From Raineya sp964654605 (GTDB lineage Bacteria > Bacteroidota > Bacteroidia > Cytophagales > Thermonemataceae): 64,000 bases of DNA. Of the stretch, positions 9,260-18,264 are shown in pieces; position 1 is the stretch's first letter, and every line of letters starts with the position of its first letter. The position numbers were made by a program, and so were the translations under genes. The notes under the pieces were generated by a model. That model saw only the letters and a list, made by a program, of their open reading frames with translations. It did no database searches and was not told the DNA's origin. The DNA is taken from contig CAZZLW010000052.1 of NCBI GenBank assembly GCA_964654605.1, positions 35,081-99,080 on the forward strand. The letters are read 5' to 3'.

Positions 9260-10426
9260 ATGAATTTATATCAAAATAGGTTTCGTTTCAAGGTAGCTAT
9301 CATCATAGTTGCATTTCTGATAGGCTTTGTTTCGTTGTATTATACCAATACTTTGGTGAGCCAACTTATACAACGAGAAAAGGCTCAAATAACGCTTTTC
9401 AGCAAGGCTTTGCGATATTTGTGGGATAGGGAAAATGAGGAGTCTATGAAGTTTATTTTGGAAGAAATCATCAAAGCCAACACTTCTGTACCTACCATTG
9501 CCACTGACGAAAACGAAAATATCATCACGGAGCGTAATCTGGATACCAAAGGAATGAGTGAAGAGGCAAAACAACTTTATTTAGAAAAAGAGCTTGCCCG
9601 AATGAAAGAGGAGTTCCCGCCTATCAAAATCAATATTGGTAAAGACCGCTATCACCTTATTTATTATCGTAGCTCCGATTTGATTTATCAACTCAAATAT
9701 TACCCTTACATACAACTTACCGTAATAGCTATTTTTGGCTTGCTTACCTATTTGGCATTTAGCTACTCTCGCCGAGCCGAACAAAACCGAGTATGGGTAG
9801 GGCTTGCCAAAGAAACGGCTCATCAGCTTGGTACGCCTATTTCTTCGTTACTGGCTTGGGTAGAATATCTGAAAACTAATGCTATGACAGAGGAAATCTT
9901 GGAAGAAATCAACAAAGATGTAAAGCGTTTGGAAATAGTAGCGGCTCGTTTTTCTAATATTGGTTCGCAAACGGCTCTTTTGCAAGAAGATATTACCAAA
10001 ATTATTGAGGAAATGCTTGTGTATCTACGCCCACGCATTTCAACGAAAATTCAGCTTGAATACCATAATTTTTTACCACAAAATTTTTCTGTAAGGCTCA
10101 ATAGGTATTTGTTTGAATGGGTGCTGGAAAATCTTATCAAAAACTCGGTAGATGCTATTCAGGCGGAAGGAAAAATAGTGGTAGAAACGCGTCTTTCGAG
10201 CAAAGATAAATTACTTTATATTGATATTAGCGACAATGGCAAAGGCATACCTCCTCGTAAAATTAAGCGAGTATTTGACCCCGGCTATACCACCAAAAAA
10301 CGAGGTTGGGGACTTGGACTTACACTTGCCAAAAGAATTATTGAGGAATATCACAAAGGTAAAATCTTTGTAAAATACTCCGAAGTAGATAAAGGCACTA
10401 AATTCAGAATTATACTTAAAACGTAG
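9260..10426 (+). CDS. Membrane sensor histidine kinase
   Basis: 388 residues. TM1 (about 11-31) and TM2 (about 155-175) flank a ~120-residue periplasmic sensor region. The kinase core begins with KETAHQLGTPISSLLAW, whose His (about residue 188) is the phosphorylation site. The ATPase domain shows the N-box NLIKNSVDAI, the G1 box DISDNGKGIPP and the G2 region RGWGLGLTLAKRI. No response regulator is adjacent, so the output is unknown. A lipoprotein gene follows 84 bp downstream. Confidence 0.93.
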   Translation: MNLYQNRFRFKVAIIIVAFLIGFVSLYYTNTLVSQLIQREKAQITLFSKALRYLWDRENEESMKFILEEIIKANTSVPTIATDENENIITERNLDTKGMSEEAKQLYLEKELARMKEEFPPIKINIGKDRYHLIYYRSSDLIYQLKYYPYIQLTVIAIFGLLTYLAFSYSRRAEQNRVWVGLAKETAHQLGTPISSLLAWVEYLKTNAMTEEILEEINKDVKRLEIVAARFSNIGSQTALLQEDITKIIEEMLVYLRPRISTKIQLEYHNFLPQNFSVRLNRYLFEWVLENLIKNSVDAIQAEGKIVVETRLSSKDKLLYIDISDNGKGIPPRKIKRVFDPGYTTKKRGWGLGLTLAKRIIEEYHKGKIFVKYSEVDKGTKFRIILKT

Positions 10427-10510
10427 TTTCGTAAAGCCAAACATTTATTTTGTAAAAAACAACTTGGTTCTGCACGAAAAAAAGTTCTAATTTGTACAAA
10501 AAAAAAATCT

Positions 10511-11338
10511 ATGCAAAAACTAATGCTTACCATTGCATTGCTTACTTCGCTGGTAGCTTGTAAGCAATCCGCTCAAAACACAGATGAGCAGAAAAAAGAT
10601 ACTGCCAAAAAAGTTGAAAGCACTAACACTGCTACAGAAAAAAAGGCAGAAACTGAAAATGCTTCGCCGAAAGCGAATGATCAACTCCCCGATATTAGCT
10701 TGCAGGGGTCTTACTATAGCCCACAAAGCAAAGAAATGATGATAATTGACTGGAAAAGAGGAAAAATCTCTAAAATGATGTATGCTCCCAAAGGTTCTCA
10801 GAAGTTTTTAGAGGCTGAAATAGTTGAAAGCAAAGGTAGTATGGGTACAATGGATTATGAATTTACTTTCAAGGCAAATGGTAAAACTATGCGTGCAGTA
10901 GTGGGGGCAAGTCCTGCGGGGATAGGAATAGGCGTAAATGAAGTAGGGAAAGAAGGCGAATCCAAAGATTTTGGAGCGGCGAATGTAAAAACTACCACTG
11001 ATGAAGCAAAATTTGGCGTAGCGGCACTCGTAAGAGAAATTTATTGGAACAACAAATTTGAAAATGAAGCCAACAAAGCAACACTTATTGCCGAAGATTC
11101 GCAAGAAGGTACAGCCGAAGGGCAACTGCTTCTGATGTACAAAGCCGCTGACGGAAAAGAAGAGCCTATTTCTGCCCAAGTAAATCCGAATACTCACGAG
11201 CTAACTTTTGATTCAAAGATGTTGGGAGGCAAAATTCGCTGTCAGTTGGATAATGAAATGAGATGGGTTTTGCGAGTGTATAAAGGCAATGCGAAAATTG
11301 CAGACTTCAAACAAGTAATGTCTGTGGCAGGAAATTAG
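10511..11338 (+). CDS. Lipoprotein of unknown function
   Basis: 275 residues. The N-terminus MQKLMLTIALLTSLVACKQS has a clear lipobox (LVAC). A low-complexity Lys/Glu/Thr/Asn linker (about 22-55) precedes a globular, beta-rich domain with no motif I recognise. It should sit in the outer or inner membrane facing the periplasm. It lies downstream of the histidine kinase with an 84-bp gap, so cotranscription is possible. It ends at a strong terminator. Confidence 0.82.
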   Translation: MQKLMLTIALLTSLVACKQSAQNTDEQKKDTAKKVESTNTATEKKAETENASPKANDQLPDISLQGSYYSPQSKEMMIIDWKRGKISKMMYAPKGSQKFLEAEIVESKGSMGTMDYEFTFKANGKTMRAVVGASPAGIGIGVNEVGKEGESKDFGAANVKTTTDEAKFGVAALVREIYWNNKFENEANKATLIAEDSQEGTAEGQLLLMYKAADGKEEPISAQVNPNTHELTFDSKMLGGKIRCQLDNEMRWVLRVYKGNAKIADFKQVMSVAGN

Positions 11339-11372
11339 AAAGTTGAAAAATTAATATCTCTACCTGAAATGT

Positions 11373-11410
11373 AAAGCCCTCTTTAAGCAAAAGAGGGCTT
11401 TGCTATTTTT
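11373..11410. terminator. Intrinsic terminator after the lipoprotein
   Basis: A 12-bp perfect stem, AAAGCCCTCTTT (11373-11384) with AAAGAGGGCTTT (11390-11401), has a 5-nt loop and is followed by GCTATTTTT. It sits between convergent genes and may act in both directions. Confidence 0.85.
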
Positions 11411-11492
11411 AATTTGAAAAGAGGCTGATAGCTACATCATTGCTTGCTACGTGAGAATAATTTTTGATTATCCAGTCTGTTATCTAATACAA

Positions 11493-12755
11493 TCAGGTTT
11501 TTTGTTTCTTTTTCTTGGCGGCAGGGAAAAGCACGTTGTTCAAGATGAGCCGATAGCCCGGCGAATTGGGGTGTAGATTAAGGTCGGTGGGTTCTTCGCC
11601 TACAAAGTGCTGATAGTCTTCGGGGTCGTGTCCGCCGTAGAATGTCCAAGTTCCTTTGCCTTGTATGCCGTGAATATAACGAGCCTCGTTGCAAACTTTA
11701 TTTTCTGCCATTATTACAACTTCCGACTTGATGAGCCGATTTTTGAAAGCCGTTGTTTGTCCCATAAAGCCTTTGATGAGCGTTTCGTGGTTTTGGGTAA
11801 GCATTGTGGGTACAGGGTCCCATTTGGCTGAAAAAGTAAATAGCTGAAAGAAATCGGTTTTTTCATTTACACCTCTTTCGTGCTGTTGGTTATCAATATC
11901 GGAATATTCATACACATAAGGATTTTTTTCCAAGCGAAAATTTTTGAAGGCGAAGGTATTTTGGAAATTGAGTTTTTCTTGAGCTTGCGGGTCAGCACCA
12001 TCACCATCGTACATACTTTCGCAAATATCTACGCCTTCGGCGGCAAGGGCAATATCAAAGGTATCGGTAGCCGAACACATTGCAAACATAAATCCGCCTC
12101 CAATCACATACTCACGTATGCGTTTTACTACGGCTAATTTGAGCTGAGAAACTTTGGGAAAGCCCCATTTTTTGGCAAGAGCTTCTAATTCCTTTTTTTC
12201 TTGTACATACCAAGCCTGATTGCGAGCCATTGCATAGAATTTTCCTTGTTGCCCTGTGAAATCTTCGTGATGTAAGTGTAACCAATCATAATCTATGAGT
12301 TTGCCTTGCATAATTTCATCATCATAAATGAGGTCGTAAGGAATTTCAGCATAAGTTAGTACCAACGTAACGGCATCGTCCCAAGGCTGTTTGGTTTTAG
12401 GCGAATAAACAGCTATTTTGGGGGCTTTTTCCAACTTCACCACGTCCATATTTGCCGAAGGGCTGGCAATTTCGGCAAGTATTTGGTTGTATTGAGCTGA
12501 AGAAACTACCTGAAAGCTCACCCCCCGAATGGTTAGTTCGTTTTGTATGCGAGGGTCAAACTTTGTTCCAAAACTTCCGCCTCTATAATTCAAGAGCCAA
12601 TCCACCTCCTGACCGACTTTTTGCAATACCCAGTAGGCAATACCATAAGCCTTCAAATGATTTTTTTGGGCTTTATCCATAGGAATTAAGATATAATTGG
12701 CTTTTGCCACCCAAATACAAACCCAAAAAAAGCCTATCAGAACAAATTTTTTCAT
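11493..12755 (-). CDS. Exported GATase-like protein, often mislabelled asparagine synthetase B
   Basis: 420 residues from the ATG at 12755. A signal peptide (MKKFVLIGFFWVCIWVAKA) is followed by NYILIPMDKAQKNHLKAYG. The central region has a short strand and turn, YVIGGGFMFAMCSATDTFDIAL, resembling the nucleophile elbow of class I glutamine amidotransferase-like folds, and a WTFYGGHDPEDYQH block near the C-terminus. I recall close relatives in Bacteroidota being labelled asparagine synthetase B, but no ATP-pyrophosphatase domain or N-terminal nucleophile Cys is present, so that name should not be trusted. The protein is periplasmic; its function is unknown. An upstream extension of the frame to 12983 is AT-rich and unlikely to be coding. 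Confidence 0.78.
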   Translation of the reverse strand: MKKFVLIGFFWVCIWVAKANYILIPMDKAQKNHLKAYGIAYWVLQKVGQEVDWLLNYRGGSFGTKFDPRIQNELTIRGVSFQVVSSAQYNQILAEIASPSANMDVVKLEKAPKIAVYSPKTKQPWDDAVTLVLTYAEIPYDLIYDDEIMQGKLIDYDWLHLHHEDFTGQQGKFYAMARNQAWYVQEKKELEALAKKWGFPKVSQLKLAVVKRIREYVIGGGFMFAMCSATDTFDIALAAEGVDICESMYDGDGADPQAQEKLNFQNTFAFKNFRLEKNPYVYEYSDIDNQQHERGVNEKTDFFQLFTFSAKWDPVPTMLTQNHETLIKGFMGQTTAFKNRLIKSEVVIMAENKVCNEARYIHGIQGKGTWTFYGGHDPEDYQHFVGEEPTDLNLHPNSPGYRLILNNVLFPAAKKKKQKT

Positions 12756-13077
12756 TGGAGCTTCGTTTACGTTCAAACAAAATGTTTTTAGAATTAGCCT
12801 TCCTGAAATCTTTGAAAACAAAAAAGTTAAACCCTGAAAATTCAGAATATCAATTTTACTGCAAATTTTGAACCACCTTATAGCAATTAAACATTTTTTT
12901 AGTGAAAACGTTTGCTTGATTTGAAAGTATTTATGTTTTGTTTGAGCAATATAGAAATAAAACAAGTACAAATGTAAATACAAAATAGCATATCTAATTT
13001 CTTTTGCAAATCATATTTATTTATTGCTAACTATAGTATGTAGATTTTTAGTTGTAATATTACTTACTTTGTAAGAA
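12756..13077. other. AT-rich intergenic region before the restriction-modification genes
   Basis: A 322-bp stretch separates the divergent exported-protein gene from the controller gene. No convincing coding sequence is visible. The right end holds three short palindromes listed separately. The composition is more AT-rich than the neighbouring housekeeping genes and fits the edge of an acquired island. Confidence 0.6.
13030..13075. promoter_or_regulatory. Candidate controller-protein operator palindromes
   Basis: Three palindromes lie just before the controller gene: ACTATAGT (13030-13037), GTAATATTAC (13054-13063) and CTTAC-TTT-GTAAG (13063-13075). Controller proteins of type II R-M systems bind paired palindromes upstream of their own gene to autoregulate. 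The position and spacing fit that model; binding is inferred. Confidence 0.45.
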
Positions 13078-13308
13078 ATGCCCTATTCAATGGCAAACTC
13101 TCAAACGCTTATCAAATTTGGCCAGATTCTAAGAAAAAAAAGATTAGAAAGAAATCTTTCGCAAGAAGATTTTGCAGAGCTCGTTGGGGTACATCGTACC
13201 TATATTGGTATGTTGGAAAGAGCAGAAAAGAATATAACCTTACTGAATATAGAGAAGATAGCGAACGCCTTAAATGTCTCTATTGCGGAACTTTTAAAGG
13301 AACTCTAA
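13078..13308 (+). CDS. XRE-type controller (C) protein of the R-M system
   Basis: 76 residues and almost entirely one helix-turn-helix domain. The recognition region is NLSQEDFAELVGVHRTYIGML, followed by ERAEKNITLLNIEKIANAL and a short helix ending in LLKEL. Size and context match C proteins, which activate the endonuclease gene with a delay so that the host DNA is methylated first. The restriction gene starts 2 bp after its stop, so they are cotranscribed. A second in-frame ATG at 13090 could be the true start; it would put the nearest palindrome about 15 bp upstream. Confidence 0.85.
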   Translation: MPYSMANSQTLIKFGQILRKKRLERNLSQEDFAELVGVHRTYIGMLERAEKNITLLNIEKIANALNVSIAELLKEL

Positions 13309-13310
13309 AT

Positions 13311-13907
13311 ATGAAATCACCTTACTTGAATAAGCCTAAAAGTGATTGGCTTGCTATTACTGATAATTTGATAAAAATTCACCCACTTAAAACTAGTGAA
13401 ATCGTAGAGGTTGTTTTAGAAAGTTGGAAATGGATATTTAAATCTCAAATTGGCAATTTTTTTATTGGAAAAGACATTTTTCCTACGCCTCAAATTATGA
13501 GTTTTCTTTTGCATGAGTTAGTAGCTTTGAATTTAGAGAAACGACACCCAAGAACTTGGAAAAGAGGTGTTACAAAATCAGAAAAAGACTTAGTTTGTAT
13601 AAAAGACAATAATTTTTCAATAGAGATAAAAGCTTCTTCTGATAAAAAACAAGTATTCGGTAATAGAAGTTATGCCCAAGAAGAAAGTGCAGCGTCCCAA
13701 AAGGTAAAATCAGGTTATTACCTGACAATTAACTTTGAGAAATTTACTGAAAATGAACAACCAGAAATCAAAATTATACGTTTTGGATTTTTAGAGCATA
13801 CCGATTGGATTGGGCAAACCTCGCAAAGAGGGCAACAAGCACGCTTAAATGCAGAAAGCTACAAATACAAACTCAAACTGCTTTATGAAAAATCTAAAAC
13901 AGGGTAA
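13311..13907 (+). CDS. Type II restriction endonuclease, PD-(D/E)XK type (possibly ScaI-like)
   Basis: 198 residues. The likely catalytic core is EKDLVC (D93) followed by SIEIKASS (E105, K107), the D-x(n)-E-x-K arrangement of PD-(D/E)XK nucleases. A later acid/base block, GFLEHTDWIGQTSQRGQQARL, could take part in DNA contact. The overall pattern resembles what I remember of ScaI-family enzymes (AGTACT), but the recognition site cannot be established by eye. The assignment rests strongly on context: a C protein immediately upstream and a DNA methyltransferase converging on it with a 14-bp overlap of the 3' ends. Confidence 0.8.
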   Translation: MKSPYLNKPKSDWLAITDNLIKIHPLKTSEIVEVVLESWKWIFKSQIGNFFIGKDIFPTPQIMSFLLHELVALNLEKRHPRTWKRGVTKSEKDLVCIKDNNFSIEIKASSDKKQVFGNRSYAQEESAASQKVKSGYYLTINFEKFTENEQPEIKIIRFGFLEHTDWIGQTSQRGQQARLNAESYKYKLKLLYEKSKTG

Positions 13908-14742
13908 ATTCACTTGCCTTTAAAGTCAATTCTGTTGCTAAAATTCGCCTTTTAGCGATTTCACAATAATCAGGATTAATTTCAAAACCAATACACTTTC
14001 GTTTATTCTTTAAGGCGACAGTTGCTGTTGTACCACTTCCTATGAAAGGATCTAGAATCCAATCGTTTTCATTGGTGAATCCTACTACCATTCTATAAAC
14101 TAAATCTTCAGGAAATTGTGCAGGATGTTCGGTTCGTTCTTTTGAAGCTCGATTTGCCCCCGAAGTTACTTTGGCAATTTGCCAAACATCAGAAGGGTTT
14201 TTACCTAATGTATTCGCCCTTAGCTTTCCTTTTCTTTTGGAGTTAGGATACTTTACATCAGGGTCTCTTATGGCGTCAAGATTAAAAGTATATCTTTCTT
14301 TATTTTTCACATACCACAAAATTTTTTCGTTTCTTGGTGAAAGATAATTTTTGCAAGCCACACCTGCTCCATAATTCCATATAATTTCTTGATTAAGATA
14401 AAACTTAATTTTATCCCATATCAGATAAGGTATAGGTAAAGCTCTGGCTTTATCTTCTACACTTAGATAACCCAAATTGAGTAAGTAAGCCCCATTATCT
14501 TCTGTTATTTCATACACCAAATTACTTATTTCACATAACCACTGAACATAGTCATTCAAAGAGAGAATCCTCTCATATTCTTTCCCTATGTTGTAAGGAG
14601 GACTTGTGATAGTCGTGTTTATTTTAATGTTGTATTTGAAAAGTTGTTTCAGCCCTTCTTGGCAGTCAAGATTATAGAGAATTACTCTATCATTAAAAAA
14701 ATAAGGTTCTCCTAGCACTTCTATTATTTTTTCTTGCCGCAT
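13894..14742 (-). CDS. DNA methyltransferase, beta class (N4-cytosine or N6-adenine)
   Basis: 282 residues from the ATG at 14742. Catalytic motif IV is TSPPYNIG (46-50 for TSPPY) near the N-terminus. The SAM-binding motif I lies C-terminal: DPFIGSGTT (from 231) followed by FEINPDYCEIAKRRI. The order IV then I defines the beta class. SPPY favours N4-cytosine methylation but does not exclude adenine. A target recognition region lies between about 95 and 200. It is the protective partner of the endonuclease gene, with which it overlaps tail to tail by 14 bp. The frame opens upstream at a TTG (14796), a weaker start. Confidence 0.92.
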   Translation of the reverse strand: MRQEKIIEVLGEPYFFNDRVILYNLDCQEGLKQLFKYNIKINTTITSPPYNIGKEYERILSLNDYVQWLCEISNLVYEITEDNGAYLLNLGYLSVEDKARALPIPYLIWDKIKFYLNQEIIWNYGAGVACKNYLSPRNEKILWYVKNKERYTFNLDAIRDPDVKYPNSKRKGKLRANTLGKNPSDVWQIAKVTSGANRASKERTEHPAQFPEDLVYRMVVGFTNENDWILDPFIGSGTTATVALKNKRKCIGFEINPDYCEIAKRRILATELTLKASEFTLF

Positions 14743-14829
14743 ATGAGTATTTTTTATTCTTGATACAAAGATAAGAAGGCTAATTTTAGTATGCAAATTT
14801 ATTCTTTGTAATTTGAGCGATTACTACTT

Positions 14830-17265
14830 TTACCCCAAAAAACATTGCAAAAATATACTTGTTCCTTGCGGCAGGGTTTCTATGGTAAGTTTGGCTTTGA
14901 TTTCTGTGGCTCTTTTTTGCATATTTTTTAGTCCATAGTGCCGTTCTAAATTTTTTTCATTCAAGTTGATGCCTATACCATTATCCTGAACTATCAGCGT
15001 AAGAGTTTCTGAGCTACTTTCTAAAAAAACGTGAATTTCAGTAGCTTGGCTGTGTTTGAGGGCGTTGTTGAGGCTTTCCTGAAAAATACGAAAAATATTA
15101 AGAGCCTCCAAAGAGTGAAGTTGGAAATCTTTTTGTAAAGCATTGTGCAAGACAATTTTTATGCCTTGTAAGTTTTCATTTAGTCGCCAAATGGTTTCCT
15201 GAATACGAGAAAGTAAATTTTCGGTACTGATAGCCTGCTGATTGATAGCCCAAATGGTTTCACGAAGTTCGCCAATGGTTTCTTTGGTAAATAGAGAAAG
15301 TTCTTGAATACGTTTGTTTTGTTTTGTTAGGTCGGTTGTTTTATCAATTTGTTCCAAACTTGTAATGATATAGGTGAGTTGTGAGCCTATATTATCGTGT
15401 AATTCACGGGCTATGCGTTCTTTTTCTGTTTGTAGTTTTTGTGTTAGTTCCAGCTCTTTCAAACGCTTTTTCAATCTTTTTTGGGCAATGAAGCGTATCA
15501 AAAAAGCAAATAGCGTAAAAGCAACACTCATCACCATTGCAATAAACCACCATTTTCGCCAAAACGGCTTTTCTACCACCAATGGAATGCTCAAAATATC
15601 GGAATGTATGCCCAAAGCATTTTTCATTCGTATTTGTAGCGTAAAATTTCCATAATCTAAATTACGCAGATTGAGTTGGTGATTGCTGGGAAGGTTTATC
15701 CAAGTGCTATCTTTTTCTTTAAACCTGTAACAAAGGGCATTTTCGTTTTCATTCAAATAGCTCAGGAGGGCAAAATGTAAGGTCAAATCTTTATTTTTCC
15801 AAGATAACGCAAGAGGTTTATCTTTTTGCCAAGAAATAGTTTCTTGCAAATTGCGTATGGAAAGTAACTCTAAACGAGGTTTTGAAGGAAGCAATGCTAA
15901 AATTTTATCCATATTGAGCCGAAAAGCTCCTTGATTGCTCAAAACAAAGAAATGATTTCCTTGCGAAATAATCCGATTGATAGCTATATTTTGGTCGGGA
16001 GGGGTTACATAAATCCCTGCCCACTTACGTAAGCTATTTTGAGCATCTACTTGGTACAAGTATTTATCAGAAACAGCCCAAATAAGATTCTGATAGCGAA
16101 ATATGCTTAAAATTCTTTCTTGGGATTCTATTTGAAATGCAAGTGTATCGTTTTCAAATACGCTAATGCCTTTTTCAGTTGCTATCCAGAAGGTATTGGG
16201 TTTTTCTTTGAATATATCATAAACCGTACCTGAGAGCAATCCATTTTTTTGAGTAAAGTTTTTGATTTGCAGATTTTTCGGATTGATACGGCTGATGCCA
16301 TCGCCATAGGTACTTACCCATACATACGAAGGAGAAAGGTGGATTTTTTCTAAATTATTGCTTACCAAACCTCTCTGAACGTTTAGGGTATCAGTCTGAA
16401 AATTATTTTTCATAATAATCAAGCCTTCGCCAAAAGTTGCAACCCACATTTTTTGGTCTTTGGTGGCTATATCGGCAATGCCTGTGCAATGCGTACCATC
16501 GGAAAGGGTTTGTAAATCTTTTTGCACATACCAATCGTATAGCGAACCTATGAAAACTTTATCATTCCAAAATTGTAAAGCACGGCTATCGGATAAAGGT
16601 AAAAATTTTCTTTCAGCAGTGTAATTATTAAAAATGTGAATTCCTTTTTTGCCTAAGAAAAATACTTGCAAGCCATTGGTATAAAAATTCACGATTTCGT
16701 CATCAATTTCATAATTTTCAAGGTAAGGGATATAACGAAACAAACCTTTCCCAAAAACACCAAACCACAAGTTTTTTTCGTAGTCTTGAAGTTCAAAAAC
16801 CTCTACAATACCTGCGTTTTCTGCATCAGAAAGAATATGTTGAATAAGTGAAGTATTGGGCGAGGAAAAATATTGAAAGTATTTTTTTGGGTTAGAAATG
16901 GAAACCTTTTGGGTAGCATAGGGTAAAATTTTGAGTTGTGGGGTTATTTGGTACAAACCTTTTTCATAGACTTGCAAAATAATATTTTGTGAGCTATCTT
17001 CTGAGATAGCTTGCACCATATTACCGGGCAAGCCATTATCGGTATTGAAATGCACAAATTCTTTGCCATCAAAACGACTTACCCCTTTATCCGAAGCAAT
17101 CCACAAAAACCCCCTTTTGTCTTGATACATAAAATTGATATACTCACTTTTCAAGCCGCTGGCATGAGTATAATGCTTAAAAACAGGCTTTTGGGCAAAT
17201 GAGGCAAAGCATAATGAAAGATAACTAAAACAAACGAGGCGAAATAATAATTTCCTCTTCCTCAT
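14830..17265 (-). CDS. Hybrid propeller sensor histidine kinase (HisKA_3)
   Basis: 811 residues. The order is a signal peptide ending near FASFAQ, a beta-propeller sensor made of two-component-regulator-propeller repeats (for example DKRGFLWIASDKGVSRFDG), a Y_Y_Y-type beta domain (LDYGNFTLQIRMKNALG, about 545-560), one membrane helix (WWFIAMVMSVAFTLFAFLIRFI, about 571-592), and the kinase. The phosphoacceptor is in ARELHDNIGSQL (His about 623) and the ATPase shows VQDNGIGI and YGLKNMQKRA. HisKA_3 kinases normally pair with LuxR-type regulators; none is nearby. The first 41 bp overlap the 3' end of the PorP/SprF gene, suggesting translational coupling. Confidence 0.92.
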   Translation of the reverse strand: MRKRKLLFRLVCFSYLSLCFASFAQKPVFKHYTHASGLKSEYINFMYQDKRGFLWIASDKGVSRFDGKEFVHFNTDNGLPGNMVQAISEDSSQNIILQVYEKGLYQITPQLKILPYATQKVSISNPKKYFQYFSSPNTSLIQHILSDAENAGIVEVFELQDYEKNLWFGVFGKGLFRYIPYLENYEIDDEIVNFYTNGLQVFFLGKKGIHIFNNYTAERKFLPLSDSRALQFWNDKVFIGSLYDWYVQKDLQTLSDGTHCTGIADIATKDQKMWVATFGEGLIIMKNNFQTDTLNVQRGLVSNNLEKIHLSPSYVWVSTYGDGISRINPKNLQIKNFTQKNGLLSGTVYDIFKEKPNTFWIATEKGISVFENDTLAFQIESQERILSIFRYQNLIWAVSDKYLYQVDAQNSLRKWAGIYVTPPDQNIAINRIISQGNHFFVLSNQGAFRLNMDKILALLPSKPRLELLSIRNLQETISWQKDKPLALSWKNKDLTLHFALLSYLNENENALCYRFKEKDSTWINLPSNHQLNLRNLDYGNFTLQIRMKNALGIHSDILSIPLVVEKPFWRKWWFIAMVMSVAFTLFAFLIRFIAQKRLKKRLKELELTQKLQTEKERIARELHDNIGSQLTYIITSLEQIDKTTDLTKQNKRIQELSLFTKETIGELRETIWAINQQAISTENLLSRIQETIWRLNENLQGIKIVLHNALQKDFQLHSLEALNIFRIFQESLNNALKHSQATEIHVFLESSSETLTLIVQDNGIGINLNEKNLERHYGLKNMQKRATEIKAKLTIETLPQGTSIFLQCFLG

Positions 17266-18241
17266 CTTCTTCGGGGGTATCTTGTTTTTTCTTTTTACGT
17301 TCTGTGGGAGTATTTTTTAAGGGTTTCTGATAGCGGAGCATAATTTCGTGGCTACCCGAAGTATGGCGGCTTAGGGCAGTGGTTGGGAAATCATACGCAT
17401 AACTGATACGTAAGCCTTGAAGCGTATTGAACTCAAACAAAACGCTTAGATTAGCTTGGTGGCGATACGCTAAACCTGCCCCAAACTTTTGTTTGTACCA
17501 AGATTGCAGAGTAATATCAAAATTTAAGGGTGCCGCCTCTACGGCTCGCAAGAGAGCTGATGGTTTGAGTTGGAAATTTTCGTTCAATTCAAACACATAC
17601 CCTGCCATCAGAAAATAATGCCTGTACTGCCTTGCTTCACTTTGCAGAAGCCCTTGTGTATTTTGCGAAAAACGATGCGTGATAATGCGAGGTACAGAAA
17701 AACCCGCAAAAAAACGTTCATTATTGAACCAGACACCTGTTCCGACATTAAAAAGAGTACGAGTAAGATTTTCTTCCAAAACAGGGTCGCTATTGAGATT
17801 ATTGCCGTTGAGTTGCGAGGAGTTGTAAATGAGTTCTGCTCCTCTGAAGCTATATTGTGTGAAACCTGCCTGCAAGCCCAAAGAAAGATTGCCATTATTT
17901 GCCGTAGGGATACGATAGGCATATTGGCTGGAAAGCTCAAAACTTTGGGTTTTTCCAATTTTATCAAGTCCTAAAAGCAACCCTGCCCCCAAACGATTTT
18001 GCCATAAAGGAGCATCTATGCCCAAAGTAGCGGTAGTAGGCGAAGCGGCGATACCTGCCCATTGCTTGCGATACAGCAGTCCTGCATTGAGCAAGTTATG
18101 GCTTCCTACATAGGCAGGATTGATAGCGGCAGTATTGAAAACGTACTGCGTGTAGAGTGGATCTTGCTGAGCCTGTGCCACCCCGAAAAAAATCCCAAAA
18201 CAAAGCCCTAAAAAATACTTCACATCCGAATAGTTTTTCAT
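17225..18241 (-). CDS. PorP/SprF family outer-membrane protein
   Basis: 338 residues. The signal peptide ends near GVAQAQ and is followed by QDPLYTQYVFNTAAINPAYVG, the N-terminal signature of PorP/SprF proteins. The remainder is a beta-barrel with GAGLLLGLDKIG and repeated aromatic-rich strands. The family includes PorP of the type IX secretion system and SprF, which helps attach gliding adhesins. Bacteroidota carry many paralogues, so a specific role cannot be named. The C-terminus has an unusual acidic tail (PEEDEEEEIII). The start is ATG 18241; a TTG lies one codon upstream. It overlaps the next kinase gene by 41 bp. Confidence 0.88.
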   Translation of the reverse strand: MKNYSDVKYFLGLCFGIFFGVAQAQQDPLYTQYVFNTAAINPAYVGSHNLLNAGLLYRKQWAGIAASPTTATLGIDAPLWQNRLGAGLLLGLDKIGKTQSFELSSQYAYRIPTANNGNLSLGLQAGFTQYSFRGAELIYNSSQLNGNNLNSDPVLEENLTRTLFNVGTGVWFNNERFFAGFSVPRIITHRFSQNTQGLLQSEARQYRHYFLMAGYVFELNENFQLKPSALLRAVEAAPLNFDITLQSWYKQKFGAGLAYRHQANLSVLFEFNTLQGLRISYAYDFPTTALSRHTSGSHEIMLRYQKPLKNTPTERKKKKQDTPEEDEEEEIIISPRLF

Positions 18242-18264
18242 CAAAATTACAGAAATTTTGTCAG

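Noticed and set aside
12756..12983. N-terminal extension of the exported GATase-like protein
   Set aside because: The added segment is AT-rich and lies before a good signal peptide that starts at the ATG at 12755.
13311..13907. Firm assignment of the endonuclease to AGTACT (ScaI) specificity
   Set aside because: The resemblance is from memory only; specificity cannot be read from the sequence.
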